From Pythium myriotylum (Eukaryota > Oomycota > Peronosporomycetes > Pythiales > Pythiaceae), in contig JALJCQ010000026.1 in assembly GCA_023091665.1 (NCBI GenBank), positions 806,001 through 870,000 on the forward strand: 64,000 bases of DNA, given 5' to 3'. The notes beneath the pieces were generated by a model. That model was not told the origin of the DNA. It was given only the letters and a program-made list of their open reading frames with translations, and made no database searches. Numbering within the stretch: position 1 is the first letter of the stretch; each line of letters opens with the position of its first letter. Position numbers and translations under genes: made by a program. Below, in pieces: positions 20,605 to 31,600 of this stretch.

Positions 20605-22647
20605 TGTACGAGTTGTTGCCAGTCGTCGAGGTAGCCCTTCTCGAGCGAGAGCGTAATAGGGTTGCTTCATTATTATTATTGAGCAAAGAGAGGATAGAAC
20701 TCGTGAGCCTTTGACTGATCTCTCATCAAAATACCAATCGCTTCTCCACTAGATGACGAACTAGCACAAGAACGCAGAAACGCGATAATGGTGTAAATTC
20801 CACGCTTAGGCACAGGAATTCATTGAGGTTTCATGTTCGCAGTAATCCAGGCACTTGATGCTATCCTTCCTAGGTATAGGACAGAAACAAGAGCATAGAC
20901 TGGAGTAAAACCATCAGGGGCCGACGCATGGTTGGCCTCCTCCCGATCCCCGCGACGTCTAACTCTCAGAGTATTCAAATAAATAAGTAAAAGCTATCCT
21001 CACTTCGAGTGTCATGAGTGGGTCTGGGGTGGTGTAAACAAGAGGTCAGGCCCACAACGCAGCAGCTGATCCGTCGTTGAAACAGCACCGCGGAGACTTT
21101 CGTCGCCCGCGCAAAGCAGTGCACGATGCGCTACCATCGTTCGAGCCCTCGCCTGACCACAGCGAAAGAAGCTCACGCACTATATCTTAACCAAGAATGT
21201 CTTCGTGGGATGTTCTTGAACGACGAACACGTTGCAGCATCGCATGTATCTCGCGTTCAGAGTGTAAAGGGCCGCATAGTACCTCAGCGTTTCCCTGAAA
21301 AGACAAAGAAGCTCCATGTCGACGGGACCCATGTCCTGCCAACACGAGACACTCTTGTGCAACGCAAGCATCGCCCTCTGCACTACTTGTCCTTTTGGGG
21401 TCAACCAGACCAAGGGAATACTTGGAGGGCGCCTCCAGCATTCTGTTCCGTTTCCGCGAATTCGAAGGTTCGAAACACTGGAGAATCCTGCCCACAAGTG
21501 CCAATGCTGTTATTTTGTGTTATGGTTGTGCAGATACTGGTGTGAATTTGTACATTTCTGTAATAAAGATCGAATACGACACTAAATCGAAATTTATACT
21601 AGAGATTTGCATTTGCCATACATAATCGGACCAAAGCTGTAAATATGCGAACTCCTCTTGTTGATGCCAAGGATTTTCTCAGGGTGTTCAGCTTGATGAT
21701 TGAGGTCACTGGCGTTGTTTCATGATGTCATCCGCGCGGAAATTTGGGTCTTCAAGTCAGTCGTTGGTGCAGCCTGCATCATGCAGGTGCTTCAAGCCCT
21801 ACGTCTCTCCCGCTTTGACGCCGACACTTCGTCTCCACACGTCGCTCTCCAAGTGTATGTAGTCAGCTAGGAGATCCGCATACTGAATGCACCCTTTGAT
21901 TTCGATTTGTCGCCGGACTCGAACTTCGACGGCAGCCACCTGAAAAATCCGAGCAGCTGAAACCAGACTGGTCCGCAATCCAGAATGATTGTGGGTTGGA
22001 CTCTGAGCACTTCAACATTGTATGGAACAATGGCTACTGTATTGGACAAACGGTAGAATGAAGGATGATTGTTGCCACTGCAACCCCATCACCTCACTTG
22101 GTATTTTACCCGAGTTGATTACCGAGGGGACTAGGGTGTTAGGATTGGACCAAAATAAGCCAATCAAAAGTGCACACGACCGACGTCGGGCCTGTCACTC
22201 CTTCAACACCACTGTCATCATTGCTGTGTCCAGCTTTTGATGGTGGGGTGATTGCCCTATCCGCGACTGAAGAGCAAGGCTAAGCCCCTGTCCCAACCCT
22301 CTCTTCGCGGCTAGGGTTATGACATCTGTCCCAAGAGATACAAATTCCGATAGGCTGGGGTTGAGGTGTCATACCTACAGGAAACCAACCAAAAGCCTTC
22401 TTTCCAAAATATCTGCAGTCATCGGAGCAGCGACATATGGTCATTTATATGTAATTTACGAGCTTATGGGCCGTGGCCCTAAGCCTCGTAGCCTTGAACT
22501 TTCGCCTTGGTCATTCAGGAAAAAGAGCAGAGCCGACGTGCCCTGAGACGGCAGACGCGAAGACCGCACAGCAAGTAGAGCGACGCTCCGTGCGCACAGA
22601 CTGTAAACGAAAAGCGCTCAGGTCGCACACAGCAAGAAAATAGAAAC
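20605..22647. other. About 2 kb without a supported gene
   Basis: Only short overlapping frames, the longest 139 codons at 21126-21545 with an equally long frame on the other strand, and no motif in either. An ATCAAAAG / CTTTTGAT inverted pair near 22165 and 22235 is the only structure noticed. No tRNA, rRNA or transposon terminus was recognised. Confidence 0.5.
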
Positions 22648-23923
22648 ATGGCCGAAGTGAAGGAGTCGGGTGATATGATGTCAGCCAACGCCGTTATTCG
22701 CCGCCCACGTGCCAACACGATCGCCGACACACAGCCCTCGCGCACCATGGACAAAGCGAACACTTCCCGGGACTGCTGCAGCTCGGGTTCATTCGTGACG
22801 AAACTCTACAAAATGGTCGACTCCGAGCCGACCACTATCGTCTCCTGGATTCGAGGTACGATCTGTAATTCTTCACTTTGTTCTGGCCTCTGAAACTCAC
22901 TGCCGTGTGTGTGTGACTTCAGGTGGAACGGCGTTTTGCATAGTGGACCCTAAGATGATGGCTGAGCACTGCCTTCCAAAATATTTCCGCCATCGACGGT
23001 TCTCCAGCCTCATCCGTCAGCTAAACTTCTACAGCTTTTACCGAGTGCAAGAGGGACAGCTTACTATCTATCAGCACTCTTTCTTCCGAAAGGGGAGACC
23101 CGATCTACTTGTTCACATCAAGCGCCGTGGTGCTGGGAAGGCCAAAGATCCTTGGTTCGACCCTCTAGTCTCCTCTAAGCCTCCTGTACCATCGCCCGTT
23201 GGAATTGCTCATCACGTCGGCAGCTTCCGTGAATCGTGCCCTCCAACTCACCCAGAATTGCCTTCGGTTCGTACAAGTGGGATGATGTGTTATTCACCGA
23301 TGTCGAAGCCTCTGTCGAGTTCTATCGACAACATGTCTCCGGCTCTCAAACCCGGCATGGCTCACCTGTCTCCCCCTTTAGTTGACCTTGGTGGCAGTGC
23401 TCTCAGCGACGAGAAGTTCGTTGAGAACCACCGATGGGAGAACCAGCTTCTTGACTTCCACGACCAAAAAGCTGATTACGGAAGTCTCATGGTCAAGTCC
23501 GAGCACTCGTTCGTTGGCGATCTCTCGATCGGCCACAGCACCTCCAATCTGATGAAACCCTCTGGACCGTCTTCGACGAACTCTCTTGACATTGACATCC
23601 AAGACTTCTTGACAGATGACTGCTCCATCAACGCAGCTCTGTCCGAAAAAGTCGTGGAGGAGCGGAGCGTGTCTTTTCTTGGCAACGGGGTGATTCCTGC
23701 TAAGCGAGCACTTATGGCTCGTGATTGTCTCAAATGGGAGTCGAAGAATGAGTCGAACGGATACCGTGGGCGGGAAGAACAGGGTGACGGAGATGAAGAT
23801 GCTGCTTTTGAGCAGGAATTGCTGCTCGATTTGGCGAACGTGGAGCCGGGTGCCTGGGAGGTGCCACTGTCTCCTCTGAACGATGGCGAGGACGTGATGC
23901 CATGGCTTGACCTGTGCTTCTGA
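22648..23923 (+). CDS. Heat-shock-factor-type transcription factor (402 aa)
   Basis: Two exons, 22648-22855 and 22923-23923; the 67-nt intron starts GTACGA and ends TTCAG, and joining restores the WIRGGTAF reading. Residues about 48-140 form an HSF DNA-binding domain: FVTKLYKMV, a helix-turn-helix with LPKYFRHRRFSSLIRQLNFYSFYRV, and the wing HSFFRKGRPDLLVHIKRR. The domain splits at the intron position common in HSF genes. After it comes a Ser/Pro-rich stretch and an acidic, hydrophobic C-terminus ending WLDLCF, a likely activation region. I see no hydrophobic heptad HR-A/B trimerisation region, so it may be an HSF-like protein rather than a classical trimeric HSF. Expected in the nucleus, binding GAAnnTTC sites. 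Confidence 0.85.
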
Positions 23924-24220
23924 TTTGGAGACGGTGTTGTCTTCATATTTATGAGTCCGGATGGCCCAGAAGATCTGCTCACTCGCAGTGACCAAGTTTA
24001 TTATTCATTTTGTTTTGCTTAGGATCACCGTAGCCATGTAGAGTAGACTAGTAGTAGCAGTACTTATCAGTAGTTGTAGTGGCCCTCAATTGTCTAATGA
24101 AGCCGATGAGATCACGTCTTGGAGTATTTTCGTGCGCAAGTCGGCACAGCCTTGTTCAGAAGGGATACCGGTTTCATACCGATACCCCTCCTGCACAAGA
24201 GTTGTGACGTCTCCCTCCCT

Positions 24221-24238
24221 TTCAGTTCCTCCATTCTC
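24221..24238 (+). promoter_or_regulatory. Initiator-like core promoter of the HDAC gene
   Basis: TTCAGTTCCTCCATTCTC resembles the oomycete initiator plus flanking element (TCATTYY followed by CAWTTT). It ends 12 bases before the ATG at 24251. This supports that ATG over the in-frame ATG at 24119, which would lie upstream of transcription start. Confidence 0.45.
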
Positions 24239-24250
24239 CCGCCAAGAAAG

Positions 24251-26770
24251 ATGGTGGACAGAGTGGAGCACCAGCCGCGCTCCGAACCGCAGGGTGGAGA
24301 CAATGACGATACTGACAGTGATGATGAGGAGGGTGTCAACATGTACCATGTGCATGATGTTGTAGAGCAAGGCGCGATCGAGCTACTGCGGCAGTTGTTG
24401 CCACCAAGAATATCTAGCACTTCTAACGACGAAGACGCACATCCATCTATGCAGGTGTTGGCAACCGAGACCGCGCTCCTAGAGAAAGATGACATGGGCT
24501 GCTTACCAATCCACGTTGCAGTCATCTATCAGCGTTTCGATTGCGCTATGCACTTGCTGCACTACTCTGACGCCCTCACCTCGGCAATGGTGCGAATGAA
24601 ATGTGCGGATTTGAACACACCGTTCGTTCATCTGATCTTGCGCGTTGGTGGAATCAATACAAGCTTCAGCACAAAGCTCATTGAGTCAATTTTCGGATTA
24701 TCTGGAAACTCTCTCGCAGAGCGTAACGAGGATATGCGCGCACTCCTCTACGATACGCTGAATGTGAAGGATGACGAAGGAAACTCAGTATTTCACCTGT
24801 GCGCAATGTTTGATCTCGCTGAAGCGTTCGACACCCTCCTAAAATTCTACGCTTCCGTTATTGAACCAAATTCTAGTAGGGCAAATGGGGCTGTTGCCGC
24901 GATCCCTCAGGTCAAAGAAATCCTTGAGAAAGGAAATCGTTTGGGACTCAGGCCAGTCCACGTTGCAATGAAATTCGGCAGCCAATCGGTCGCATCGCGC
25001 CTGGTAGGCAATCATGGAGTCGAAGTAAACAGCTTGACTTCACTGAAGCAGACACCACTGCATATTGCGGCGACGTATGGGTTCGCGGAAGGTGTCAAGT
25101 TGCTTTTAAATGCAGAAACGCCTGCTGAAAAGTCTCTCCTCGACTCGTTTGGTTCATCTGCAATGGATATTGCAATTCGGTGCGGCTTCGAGCAAGTGTC
25201 ATGTCTAATTTCAGGGGTTGATGGCGCCGACACCACAGAATCCTTCCCTCGCACTCGATTCTTTTTCCATCACGACTCACTTCGGCACTTGCCGAATGCC
25301 TATCATCGTCGTGGCGGTCCAGAGCCACCACCTGAGAATCCTGAGCGTGTTGATACTCTTGTCGACCCTGCCGTTGGAATTTTGAGGGGAAGGGAATTCC
25401 AACAAAGCCACATTTCTTGGGACTACGATATCGAGATGGCCGACATTGGAGATATCCTACGAGTGCACGAGTACCACTACGTTCACAAGATTCGTGAAAG
25501 CTGCAAGAGCCTGACAGAGTGCGCTGATATGTCAACAAATTCTCCCGGTCAAGGGAAGGAGGATGGACGTGATGACGACGATATCACGGAGGTACGCAAA
25601 ACCTTCGTGTTAGATTCTGACACCGCGCTCTCGTTGCATTCGTTCGAAGCTGCTGCGCGCGCTGCCGGTGCTGTTTGTCGTGCAGTGGACCAGGTTGTTC
25701 GCGGAGAATGTTCAAACGCCTTCTGCATCGTTCGTCCCCCTGGACACCATGCTGGCCCGACGGGCAAGGTCACTTGCTGTAATGATCCAGAAGGAAGTCA
25801 CGGATTTTGTGTTTTCAATAATGTTGCAATTGGTGCAGCTTATGCGCGCAGTCATTACAAGCACGAAAACATTCACCGAATCGCGATTCTCGACTTCGAC
25901 GTTCACCACGGTAATGGTACCGAGGAGATTGTTCGTCAGCTCATACCGTCGACGAGTGAACTGCGATACTCCACTCCGTACGGAGAAGGCAAACAGATCG
26001 TCCACCGATACAAACCATGGCGCAATGAAGAAGACGCCAACAACGTTTTCTTTTCCTCTGTGCATGGATACGGCCACAAAGATCCCCAGGGCGAGTTTTC
26101 AACAGAAGTACAGGCTGCTTGGTTCTATCCAGGCTCTGGCGAAAGCGTCGAGGAAAAGGCTCCGTTGGTCTTAAACGTCGGGATGGACTTTTGCCACGAA
26201 GGGTCTTCCGTGTCCCGTTTGAAGTGGCGGAGTAGCTTCCGCGACAATATTCTCCCCAAGCTCGTAAACTTCCAACCGGATTTGATTTTCCTCTCGGCTG
26301 GGTTCGACGCTCACAAGAAAGAGCACGTGAATTGGGGATACGTGGCTCTTCTCGAGCAAGATTATGAGTGGCTTGTGCAACATGTGAAGCAAGTCGCGAA
26401 TACATGCTGCAATGGGCGTTTGATCTCAGTTTTGGAAGGTGGCTACAACTTCCATGGGCGGATGGTGTCCCCTTTCGCTCGAAGTGTTGCTGCTCACGTG
26501 CGTGCGCTAGCCTGCCCATCCCGCGAGTTGTGGGACCAAGAACTCATTGCGAAGGAAGCCGAACATGAACGTGCGATTCTAGAAAGCTATCGAAACCCTG
26601 CCACAGAAAAGAAGCGAGCGGCGCCTGTCGAGGCTTCTACTGTTGCACCCTTTCATGAGGAACCTCAACTCACGATCGCACAGACTCGAAGCAAGCGAGC
26701 ACGGAAGCAAGTGGATTATGTGGCACTAGCCGCGGAGCTCGAGCGACAAGAGGACGGCAGTAAACCCTAG
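24251..26770 (+). CDS. Class II histone deacetylase with N-terminal ankyrin repeats (839 aa)
   Basis: A single exon. Start chosen at 24251 (AAGATGG context, just after an initiator-like element); an in-frame ATG at 24119 would add 44 residues. Residues about 60-330 are ankyrin-type repeats (for example TPLHIAATYGFAEGVKLLL). Residues about 356-770 form the deacetylase: RPPGHHAG with His499/His500, DFDVHHGNGT with zinc ligands Asp550 and His552, GFDAH with Asp686, and LEGGY with the catalytic Tyr732. All expected active-site residues are present, so it should be a zinc-dependent deacetylase of class II. The C-terminal 70 residues are basic and include KKRAAP and RSKRARKQ, possible nuclear signals. 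The ankyrin part probably selects partners. Confidence 0.92.
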   Translation: MVDRVEHQPRSEPQGGDNDDTDSDDEEGVNMYHVHDVVEQGAIELLRQLLPPRISSTSNDEDAHPSMQVLATETALLEKDDMGCLPIHVAVIYQRFDCAMHLLHYSDALTSAMVRMKCADLNTPFVHLILRVGGINTSFSTKLIESIFGLSGNSLAERNEDMRALLYDTLNVKDDEGNSVFHLCAMFDLAEAFDTLLKFYASVIEPNSSRANGAVAAIPQVKEILEKGNRLGLRPVHVAMKFGSQSVASRLVGNHGVEVNSLTSLKQTPLHIAATYGFAEGVKLLLNAETPAEKSLLDSFGSSAMDIAIRCGFEQVSCLISGVDGADTTESFPRTRFFFHHDSLRHLPNAYHRRGGPEPPPENPERVDTLVDPAVGILRGREFQQSHISWDYDIEMADIGDILRVHEYHYVHKIRESCKSLTECADMSTNSPGQGKEDGRDDDDITEVRKTFVLDSDTALSLHSFEAAARAAGAVCRAVDQVVRGECSNAFCIVRPPGHHAGPTGKVTCCNDPEGSHGFCVFNNVAIGAAYARSHYKHENIHRIAILDFDVHHGNGTEEIVRQLIPSTSELRYSTPYGEGKQIVHRYKPWRNEEDANNVFFSSVHGYGHKDPQGEFSTEVQAAWFYPGSGESVEEKAPLVLNVGMDFCHEGSSVSRLKWRSSFRDNILPKLVNFQPDLIFLSAGFDAHKKEHVNWGYVALLEQDYEWLVQHVKQVANTCCNGRLISVLEGGYNFHGRMVSPFARSVAAHVRALACPSRELWDQELIAKEAEHERAILESYRNPATEKKRAAPVEASTVAPFHEEPQLTIAQTRSKRARKQVDYVALAAELERQEDGSKP

Positions 26771-26936
26771 GTCGCCATGGATGAAGATTTCTCGGCCGGA
26801 AAGCCAGATCAAGCGCGTTTGTAACTAGGCTAAATCAGTAGGTCATCGTCTTTGGTCTCTGAAACGAGGGAGGTTTGATGGTTATTCATTGATTCTCCTC
26901 ACGGGAGTTGCTCAAAAGAGGTGCCCACTGATATCC

Positions 26937-26973
26937 GGTCAAATTAACACCTTTTGAGGTCAAATTAATTTGA
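26937..26973. repeat. Direct repeat GGTCAAATTAA and palindrome upstream of the secreted-protein gene
   Basis: GGTCAAATTAA occurs at 26937-26947 and 26958-26968. The second copy is part of a perfect 14-bp palindrome, TCAAATTAATTTGA (26960-26973). It lies between the HDAC stop and the ATG at 27129. It could be a regulatory site, or chance in an AT-rich gap. Confidence 0.3.
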
Positions 26974-27128
26974 TTTTCGAATATAGTGAAAACAGCATGT
27001 CTATATGGACATCCGAATTACATTTTGAGCTCAATCGTGTGGGAAAACTTGTCCCTTGACAAGTCCAGTTTCGATCACACCCGCGCTCACAAGTCAACTG
27101 ACTGCTTCCGTGGCCGCAGACACCCGCC

Positions 27129-28469
27129 ATGGTGCAGTACCAGCGCCTTCTCCAGCTTTCGCTGCTTGTGGTTTTGGTGATCACAAGTGCGACCTCGCGT
27201 TATGCAACGGTGCGCGCGGACGGATCAGCCGGCAGCGCGACAGTTCGAACCCAATGCGCTACATCCATAAAAACACCGGACGCGCCAGTGCGAGGGCCAT
27301 TGGCAGCTGTCGTTGGGACGAAGCTCGTGGACACAGTGTTTAACTTCATCACGGACACACCTCTGGGGAAGTTAATCGCTGGCCAGGAGGCGTATACATG
27401 CATCGCCAACATGAATGGGACCATGCTTGGCAATACTCTGCTCGATCGACTCAAGACACCAACGTGCTCCCCTTTCAATAATATCACGAGTGTCCCATTT
27501 GTCAAGTATGGACTCGAAATGCTCACAGCAAACGCAAGCGCTGCACCGAGTTTTACAGACGTGTTGAAGTACATGAAGACGATTCCGAACGACGATATGG
27601 AGAAGTTTTGCAGTCTTTACACGAAAAGTATCGTTCCTTGCATCGTTAGCGAGCTTTTGCCTACACTCTCAGTGATCCGATCAAGATATTCGAACGGGTG
27701 CTGTGAAGATTGGAATGACGAAGTTCTGGCTGATTTCGGCTACACAATCTCGGGACAGCTAACCAAAATCGCTCAACTTCTCGGCGACGTCATGTGTGCC
27801 ACTCAGACTCCTGGGGTGAATGGATTAGGGTCCCAGCAATGTGGCACGACGTGGCTTCAAACACTTCTAACAAAGACTGACACGGCCTCATTTGCAGCGA
27901 CAGTGCTTCGGAACCTTCAAGTCCCGACCAACCAGATGTGCCTTCGTGTCGAAGGCAAATCGTACACTGATATCAATAACAACAGTGTGCCTTCCAGCGA
28001 GTCAACACCAAGCGGATGCGTTATCACTCTTGACCGTATCACGAGCTGGATGTACGGATTGCCTCTGACAAAGAAATCAGAACTTTTTGATGTGAAGTCA
28101 CTGCTGGAGGAAGACAAATGTCTACAAGGCAGCGAGCTCTTTCCGACCATCAAATATCTGCTTCCAGCACTAGCACTCGACGAAGTCGAAGTCTACTTCA
28201 ACAAGTCTTGCGTACACTTGCCAATGCAGTTTGGCGACAAGTGCTCGTACTCTCGCCCAGCACTCCTTGTTGAGTGGGAAAACGAGCCTCAACCAGTTTT
28301 GAACTCAGCGACACCTGATCCAGGACCCAGCACAAGTGACACTAACAGTAGCCCAAAGCCAACTACCGTGTCACCTGCTGCGCCAGCATCCTCGAGTAGC
28401 GTCCTCTGGCGCATGACAAGTCGGAGTGTAGTTCTACATCTCCTTGCTTTTGCACTCGTAGCACTATAG
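27129..28469 (+). CDS. Secreted cysteine-rich protein with GPI-anchor signal (446 aa)
   Basis: Single exon, ATG at 27129 in a good context (CGCCATGG). The N-terminus is a signal peptide (LLQLSLLVVLVITSA, cleavage probably near residue 23-31). The mature part has 14 cysteines, an even number that could form seven disulphides, and several N-glycosylation sequons (NGT, NIT, NAS, NKS). A Ser/Thr/Pro-rich stalk (about residues 390-425) leads to a hydrophobic tail (LHLLAFALVAL), the pattern of a GPI-attachment signal. It should sit on the outer face of the plasma membrane or in the wall. I do not recognise a named family: the spacing is not that of a single elicitin domain. It ends 133 bp from the convergent flippase gene. 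Confidence 0.8.
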   Translation: MVQYQRLLQLSLLVVLVITSATSRYATVRADGSAGSATVRTQCATSIKTPDAPVRGPLAAVVGTKLVDTVFNFITDTPLGKLIAGQEAYTCIANMNGTMLGNTLLDRLKTPTCSPFNNITSVPFVKYGLEMLTANASAAPSFTDVLKYMKTIPNDDMEKFCSLYTKSIVPCIVSELLPTLSVIRSRYSNGCCEDWNDEVLADFGYTISGQLTKIAQLLGDVMCATQTPGVNGLGSQQCGTTWLQTLLTKTDTASFAATVLRNLQVPTNQMCLRVEGKSYTDINNNSVPSSESTPSGCVITLDRITSWMYGLPLTKKSELFDVKSLLEEDKCLQGSELFPTIKYLLPALALDEVEVYFNKSCVHLPMQFGDKCSYSRPALLVEWENEPQPVLNSATPDPGPSTSDTNSSPKPTTVSPAAPASSSSVLWRMTSRSVVLHLLAFALVAL

Positions 28470-28602
28470 AAGAAGTGAAGTGGTGGTGTGCTCAATGTTC
28501 CCGTTTTATTGGATGAGGATTGCAAAGCTAATGAATATAATGCGATGAAAAAAGAGTTCAGCCCTGTGTTGGGGTAGTAAATGAAATGGGTAACGAGAAA
28601 CT

Positions 28603-31600
28603 CTAGACAAACAGACCCGTGGACGAAGACCGCCCTGCGTTAGTGTTCGCATTGCCGCTTCCAGAATGCTCTGAGACACGGTCGCCAATCACATCACCGA
28701 AGTCTGATGCTCTGGAATCCTCCCTTGAAACACGACGACGGCTCTCAGCTTCCGTGATAGCGGAAGAGGCTGACGACACACTATGTGACGCCATGTACGA
28801 CTCAGCTGCGGTCGTCTGAGGGTCGTAACTGAAAGCGAAGCCACTTGATACTCGTTTCTTCCGTTCGGCTGGCATCTGTGAGACACGCTATCAAAACAAA
28901 TTCACGTTAGTAGAGCTAGGTGAGTTCACAAGCAGCACGAGTTCGTACCTCAACTTCCTCAACGGCCAAGTAGGGTCGGCCGTGATCGTTTGCCTCGCCG
29001 GCCTCCAAATCGAATGGCGAATGAACGCCAGGACCAGCTGATTTGCTAATCACGTACCGCTCTTGAACAATTTGCCACGGTTCGGGATAAAAGCGGCGCT
29101 GGAACGCGACGAAAGAGAAGTTGCGTAATAGAGCAGCAACCACGCATACAGGAATGACAAGCCAATAGGTTTCCTGAAGGAGAGTGTTCTGGAAACTGCC
29201 GTAGTCGGTGGTGAATAGTGACACCCAATAGCTCGAGACGATAATCGAGAGAGGCAAGTATGCCAACACTCCAATAAACCAGCAGACGGCACCAATCACC
29301 GTCCATGACATTTGTAGCATGACAAGCTTGAGGTTGCAAACCAAGACGACGAGGGTGAAAGTGATCAACCCATATTGCACCATTGGTGCACTGCCAGTGT
29401 TGGATTGGTCTTCGTTGAAGCCATAGAGCACGAAAAAAATGATCATGCCTGACTCGAATATGGCGCTCGCAATCCACTTCATAAAAGTGCGAGTGTTGAA
29501 CAGTTCCATTCGGGGGCCGACCTGGTATAGCTCTGGAAACTTGCTAGAGACCTCCCAGGGCACGTCATAGTCGAAAACACCGAGCACGATGATGGGAAGT
29601 GAAGTGTAAGCGAGGTTGTACATCTGGAACCCGAGTTCGCTGTAGAATTTCTGACCCGAAATTCCGGTCGAGTACATGTAGAAGTACTGAGCGAGAACCA
29701 TCACAATGTTCTTGTAGAACATGTATCCAACAAGGATTGACATCCTCTTGTAGTTCAAGCGGCCATGGTGAAGTAGCAGCTTCTCCAAGAAATAGAACTG
29801 CCCGATTGCATAATCGCTCGAGTTGACAGCCTGCATACCTTCTTGACCACAAATACCAACACCTACGTGGGCGCGTTGAATCATGGCGACATCATTGGCT
29901 CCGTCGCCTATAGCAAGTGTCCGTGCTTTCTTGTTGGTCGTACGAACCAATGTCACCACCTCAGCCTTCTGGCTTGGCGACACACGGCAGCACACAACAG
30001 CCTCACACGACATGGCCAGCTTTAAGAAAGCGTCGCGGCACCCGTCGTCGAGCAGCGTCACTTCAAGACATTCTCCGTCAATCACGACTGCCTTACGCTG
30101 CTTCCCATTACTTGGGTCCGGCCGAAGACTCTCCACGAGGTGACTGTACAGCTTCTCCTTGTTTGGGAATGTTTCCATGTTCAAGATGATTTGCTTCATA
30201 TCGTTGTCCATGAGTTGACATGCGTATGAAATGTTGATCGCTGTCTCTTGCTTGTCGCCAGTCAACATCCATACCTTCATACTGGCACGCATCAAATTCG
30301 CAATCGCACGAGGAACGTGCTGCTGCAATTTGTCTTCGATAGCCGTTGCACCGAGCAGGACTAAATCTCTCTCAATCTCGGACATTAGGGCATCAATCTG
30401 GTTCGGCTTGCCATTCTTGCGCTTATCAATCTCTTCAAGTGATGAATTGGCAGCTTTGAACCGTTGACTCCACTGCTCATATTCACTCGCTTCAAGACGT
30501 CGACGCGCGATAGTGAGGGTGCGAAGGCCGTCATCACCGAACGACTCCAGATGGGTTGAGGTTTCCCTCAACAAATCTGGGTGGTTTTTAGTCTTCGACA
30601 ACAACGGATAGATCATGTTATCGGCACCTTTGGTGAGGATCCAGTACTCGCCGTTTGGGTATTGGGCAATCACCGACATGCGCTTACGATCACTCGTGAA
30701 CTCCAATACATCGAGAATCTTGTATTCCACCAGTTCAGAAGCGGCATTCTTGTTGGTCATCATGGCCTTGTTCGAGATCCTTACACGCGCGATACCGAGG
30801 CCGCGTGACTCAAAGCTGAATCCGAAGTATTTTGCGCCGCTCACAAGTGCCTGTTCATCTGGTGACGACGCCGAGAGCCGCACTTCGTCCGAGCCCTCGA
30901 CAGTTTCTGGAATCACAGTGTGACAAAGACCCAGGTGCAGGAAGAACTCAGCCTCGATACAGCGATCACCACCTTCAAGCTTGCTCATCAATCGTGGATC
31001 CTCGAAGTTTACATACGGGATCTTTTTCTTTCCAGTCGTACGGGGTGATGGTTCCTCCGGAACTATCACACCTTTTCGACGAAGTGCTGCACGGCCAATC
31101 TCGGTGGTTCCAGTACCATACGAGATGCCATTGATGGAGCACTTGCGGAACTCCATCACGTTACACGTAAGCGTTCCAGTTTTGTCACTGAACACATACG
31201 AGATTTGTCCAAGCTCTTCATTGAGCCCCATCGAACGCACAATCATGCGAACGTCCAGGTCTTCGTAGTACATGTCCACGTCCCAAACCATGAAGATGGC
31301 CTGGATAAACATCACCATGGAAATGGTCACGTAGAGTGAGACTGGAATCATCTGGTACATGAGGAGGAAGTAGTAGCCGAATCCGACAAACCACTGGGAC
31401 ACGAAGTTGGGGTAGTACTGCAGGTACAAGCTATCGGTCTTGTTTTCGTTGAGCCAAACAATCTGGATCGACGTCGCGATGATGCACAGCGTGCAGAGTA
31501 AAATGAAGAGCCAGATGATCATCTTATTGACCATCTCGTTGATTGAGCTCCACTTCGGGCGGGCTTTTGCAGCACTTTGCATGATCTTTGTGTCCGGGCC

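Noticed and set aside
21126..21545. 139-codon frame in the gene-poor gap
   Set aside because: A frame of similar length exists on the other strand, neither has a motif, and there is no splice or promoter support.
24119..24250. Upstream in-frame ATG of the HDAC gene at 24119
   Set aside because: The extra 44 residues are not ankyrin-like, and an initiator-like element at 24221-24238 lies downstream of it, so translation more likely starts at 24251.
27047..27064. Inverted repeat ACTTGTC...GACAAGT as a terminator or operator
   Set aside because: A seven-base stem in a eukaryotic promoter gap, seen once, with no second copy or known factor; too weak to call.
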